Positions 14,948 to 16,842 of a stretch of DNA of 16,842 nucleotides are shown here, in pieces. The first letter of the stretch is position 1, and every line of letters begins with the position of its first letter. A program made the position numbers and the translations under genes. The notes beneath the pieces are model-generated. The model saw nothing but the letters and a program-made list of their open reading frames with translations, did not search any database and had not been told where the DNA came from. The stretch comes from an uncultured Rhodocyclaceae bacterium (GTDB lineage: Bacteria; Pseudomonadota; Gammaproteobacteria; Burkholderiales; Rhodocyclaceae): the NCBI GenBank assembly GCA_937892345.1, contig CALAGF010000143.1, positions 1-16,842 of the forward strand. The letters run 5' to 3'.

Positions 14948-16084
14948 CCGCTCCACGGCCTCGGCCAGCCGGCTAATCTCGGTGGTGTAGGCAAACCGGA
15001 TGTGTTTTTCCGGGCCATTGCTGCCGAAATCAAGGCCAGGCGTTGCCGCAACACCGACTTTCTCGAGCAGCTCGCGCGCCAGTACAAAGCTGTCGGCACT
15101 CAGGGCGCTGCAGTCGCAATAAAGGTAGAAGGCGCCTTCAGGTCGCGCTGTGACACGGAAACCGATGGCCTCCAGGGCTGGTGCCAGGTAATCGCGGCGG
15201 CGCTGGAATTCGGCGCGGCGAGCTTCAAGCAAGGCAATGGTTTCCGGCGTAAAGGCGGCCAGTGCGGCATGCTGCGCGGGAGTCGAGGCACAGAGCACCA
15301 GGTTCTGCGCCAATTTTTCAATATCGCGCACAAAGCTCTCGGGGATAACCATCCAGCCCAGCCGCCAGCCGGTCATCTGGAAGTATTTCGAGAAACTGTT
15401 GATGACCCAGATGTCGTCGCCTGCGGCGCAGGCGGTGGGTGCGTCCAGGCCGTAGGTCAGGCCGTGATAAATCTCGTCAACCAGAAAGTGGCCGTTTTTC
15501 TCTCGGCAGACGGCGGCAAGCGTTTCAATTTCGGAAAGGCTTAAAAGTGTGCCCGTCGGGTTGGCCGGGGAGGCGACGAGCAGGCCGGCGGTACGGCTGC
15601 TCCAGGCGGCAGAAACCTGCGCTGGCGTTGGTTGGAAGTTGCTTGCCGGCCCCACTTCGATGGCCTTCGGTCGACCTTCATAGGTACGCAAAATGTGCCG
15701 GTTGCAAGGGTAGCCGGGGTCAGCCAGCAGCCATTCGCTGCCCGGATTGGTCAAACAGGCGAAGGCGAGGTTGAGGGCGCCGGAGGCCCCATTGGTGATG
15801 GCAATGCGCCCTGCTGGCACTACTGCACCGTAGCGCTCACGATAAAAACCGGAGATTGCTTCGCGCAGTTCGGGAAGTCCCAGCGCCTGGGTGTACAGCG
15901 TTTTTCCACTGCTGATGGCGTCGACCGCTGCACGGACGATGGGCTCGGGTGTCGGGAAGTCAGGCTCGCCGACTTCCATGTGGATGATGTCGCGACCTTC
16001 GGCCTCCAGCTGGCGGGCGCGAGTCAGCAACTCAACCACGTGAAAAGGTGCGATGTCGGCGAGGCGGTCGGCAGGTTGCAGCAT
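14924..16084 (-). CDS. Pyridoxal-phosphate-dependent class I aminotransferase
   Basis: This is a 386-residue fold-type I aminotransferase, subgroup I-beta/gamma by length and motifs. Lys233 in NSFSKYFQMTGWRLGW forms the Schiff base with PLP. Asn175 (ASPANPTGT), Asp203 and Tyr206 (VDEIYHGLTYG) hold the cofactor, Arg241 is the phosphate contact, and Arg363 (HIRFAYTT) binds the substrate carboxylate. EVGEPDFPTP (37-46) at the N-terminus is typical. The amino donor (aspartate, alanine or another) cannot be fixed from sequence. I chose the ATG at 16084 because GGAG lies six bases upstream; a TTG four codons earlier would overlap that signal. It is separated from pckG by a strong terminator and so is probably transcribed on its own. 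Its 3' end overlaps ampD by 24 bases tail to tail. Confidence 0.92.
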   Translation of the reverse strand: MLQPADRLADIAPFHVVELLTRARQLEAEGRDIIHMEVGEPDFPTPEPIVRAAVDAISSGKTLYTQALGLPELREAISGFYRERYGAVVPAGRIAITNGASGALNLAFACLTNPGSEWLLADPGYPCNRHILRTYEGRPKAIEVGPASNFQPTPAQVSAAWSSRTAGLLVASPANPTGTLLSLSEIETLAAVCREKNGHFLVDEIYHGLTYGLDAPTACAAGDDIWVINSFSKYFQMTGWRLGWMVIPESFVRDIEKLAQNLVLCASTPAQHAALAAFTPETIALLEARRAEFQRRRDYLAPALEAIGFRVTARPEGAFYLYCDCSALSADSFVLARELLEKVGVAATPGLDFGSNGPEKHIRFAYTTEISRLAEAVERLGRYFGR

Positions 16085-16099
16085 GCAAGGCTCCAAAGT

Positions 16100-16135
16100 A
16101 AAACGGCCACCGAGTTTCGTTCTCGGTGGCCGTTT
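16100..16135 (-). terminator. Intrinsic terminator after pckG
   Basis: A perfect 14-base stem, AAACGGCCACCGAG (16101-16114) with CTCGGTGGCCGTTT (16122-16135), encloses a seven-base loop. Read on the minus strand, it lies 19 bases after the pckG stop and ends in TTTTACTTT. It should end the pckG transcript just before the ribosome-binding site of the aminotransferase gene. Confidence 0.88.
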
Positions 16136-16154
16136 GATGATTGCTCAGGGATGC

Positions 16155-16842
16155 TTAGGCAGCATCCTTGAAGATGCCCATTTCGAACAGTTCGCGCTTG
16201 AGCACGAGTTCGCGCGGCATCTTTTCGCCCATCTTGTCGAACCATTCCTTGTGGCCAGCCAGTTCGGACTTCCAGGCTTCCGGATCGATGGTGCTCAGGG
16301 CTTCGAAATCCGCCTTGTTGATTTCCAGGCCGGTCCAGTCGATGTCCTCGAACTTCGGCATCCAGCCCAAGGTGGTTTCCTTGGCTGCAACGGTGCCCTT
16401 GCAACGCTGAACGATCCACTTCAGGACGCGCATGTTGTCGCCAAAGCCCGGCCACATGAAGTTGCCATCGGCATCCATGCGGAACCAGTTGACGCAGAAG
16501 ATCTTGGGGGTGGCATCAACGGTCTTGCCCATCTTCAACCAGTGGTTGAAGTAGTCGCCCATGTGGTAGCCGCAGAACGGCAGCATGGCGAACGGATCGC
16601 GACGGACAACACCTTGCTGGCCGAAAGCGGCTGCGGTGGTTTCGGAGCCGAGCGTGGCGGCCATATAGACGCCGTAGTTCCAGTTGAAAGCCTGATAAAC
16701 CAGCGGCACGGTGGTAGCGCGACGGCCGCCGAAGATGAAGGCGGAAATCGGCACGCCAGCGGGGTCTTCCCAGGCCGAATCAACGGACGGGCACTGGTTG
16801 GCCGGGGCGGTGAAGCGGGAGTTGGCGTGGGCGGCTTTCTTG
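16155..16842 (-). CDS. pckG: Phosphoenolpyruvate carboxykinase, GTP-dependent (C-terminal part)
   Basis: Only the last about 229 residues are present; the gene continues beyond 16842. The reading frame enters as KKAAHANSRFTAPANQCPS and runs to a TAA at 16155. The run WEDPAGVPISAFIFGGRR is the GTP-type PEPCK signature near the nucleotide site, followed by VPLVYQAFNWNYGVYMAATLGSE. PFCGYHMGDYFNHWL and KIFCVNWFRMDADGNFMWPGFGDNMRVLKWI match the C-terminal GTP-binding region, including the aromatic residues that stack on guanine. The enzyme interconverts oxaloacetate and phosphoenolpyruvate with GTP in the cytoplasm, for gluconeogenesis or anaplerosis. GTP-type enzymes are less common than the ATP type in proteobacteria but occur in Rhodocyclales and Burkholderiales. 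An internal GTG at 16754 is not a start. Confidence 0.97.
   Translation of the reverse strand, partial: KKAAHANSRFTAPANQCPSVDSAWEDPAGVPISAFIFGGRRATTVPLVYQAFNWNYGVYMAATLGSETTAAAFGQQGVVRRDPFAMLPFCGYHMGDYFNHWLKMGKTVDATPKIFCVNWFRMDADGNFMWPGFGDNMRVLKWIVQRCKGTVAAKETTLGWMPKFEDIDWTGLEINKADFEALSTIDPEAWKSELAGHKEWFDKMGEKMPRELVLKRELFEMGIFKDAA

Overview
This window looks like chromosomal DNA of a betaproteobacterium, most likely a member of the Rhodocyclales (Dechloromonas/Azonexus-like). The clues are the moderately high GC content, the protein sequences, and the core-gene neighbourhoods (ispB next to tRNA-Pro; PP0621-pilS-pilR-ampD; a GTP-type PEP carboxykinase). No taxonomic search could be run, so the genus is an inference. 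I see no insertion sequence, integrase, CRISPR array or prophage gene; most of the window is compact, ordinary chromosome.

Layout. (1) Bases 1-1400: the 5' end of an unidentified minus-strand gene, then ispB (octaprenyl diphosphate synthase), then tRNA-Pro(CGG) with its own promoter inside the ispB 3' end and a clear intrinsic terminator. (2) 1531-2325: a predicted secreted protein of unknown function that may have a diverged cysteine-hydrolase fold. (3) 2341-10041, minus strand: a six-gene, translationally coupled operon for a CzcCBA/CusCBA-type heavy-metal efflux pump. Reading from its promoter, the order is membrane-fusion protein, RND pump, small DUF3240 protein, outer-membrane factor, OmpR-type response regulator and QseC-like sensor kinase. 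(4) 10262-11134: a divergent BASS-family (bile acid:sodium symporter-like) transporter. (5) 11243-14947, plus strand: PP0621-like small membrane protein, pilS, pilR and ampD, each overlapping the next. (6) 14924-16842, minus strand: a class I aminotransferase, an intrinsic terminator, and the C-terminal part of pckG running off the window.

How the parts work together. The efflux operon appears self-contained: pump, periplasmic adaptor, outer-membrane duct, a small soluble partner, and a two-component system. Its promoter carries a direct repeat (CTTAAG-N5-CTTAAC on the minus strand) matching the PmrA/QseB-type box expected for the operon's own response regulator. This suggests autoregulation by metal or envelope stress. 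The metal is uncertain. The pump has the CusA-type DAA motif in the proton-relay helix but, by eye, lacks the CusA methionine triad. The pilSR genes encode the two-component system that activates sigma-54-dependent type IV pilin transcription; ampD recycles cell wall. The most interesting leads are the operator-like box, the DUF3240 protein inside the pump operon, the ambiguous pump specificity, and the odd secreted protein.
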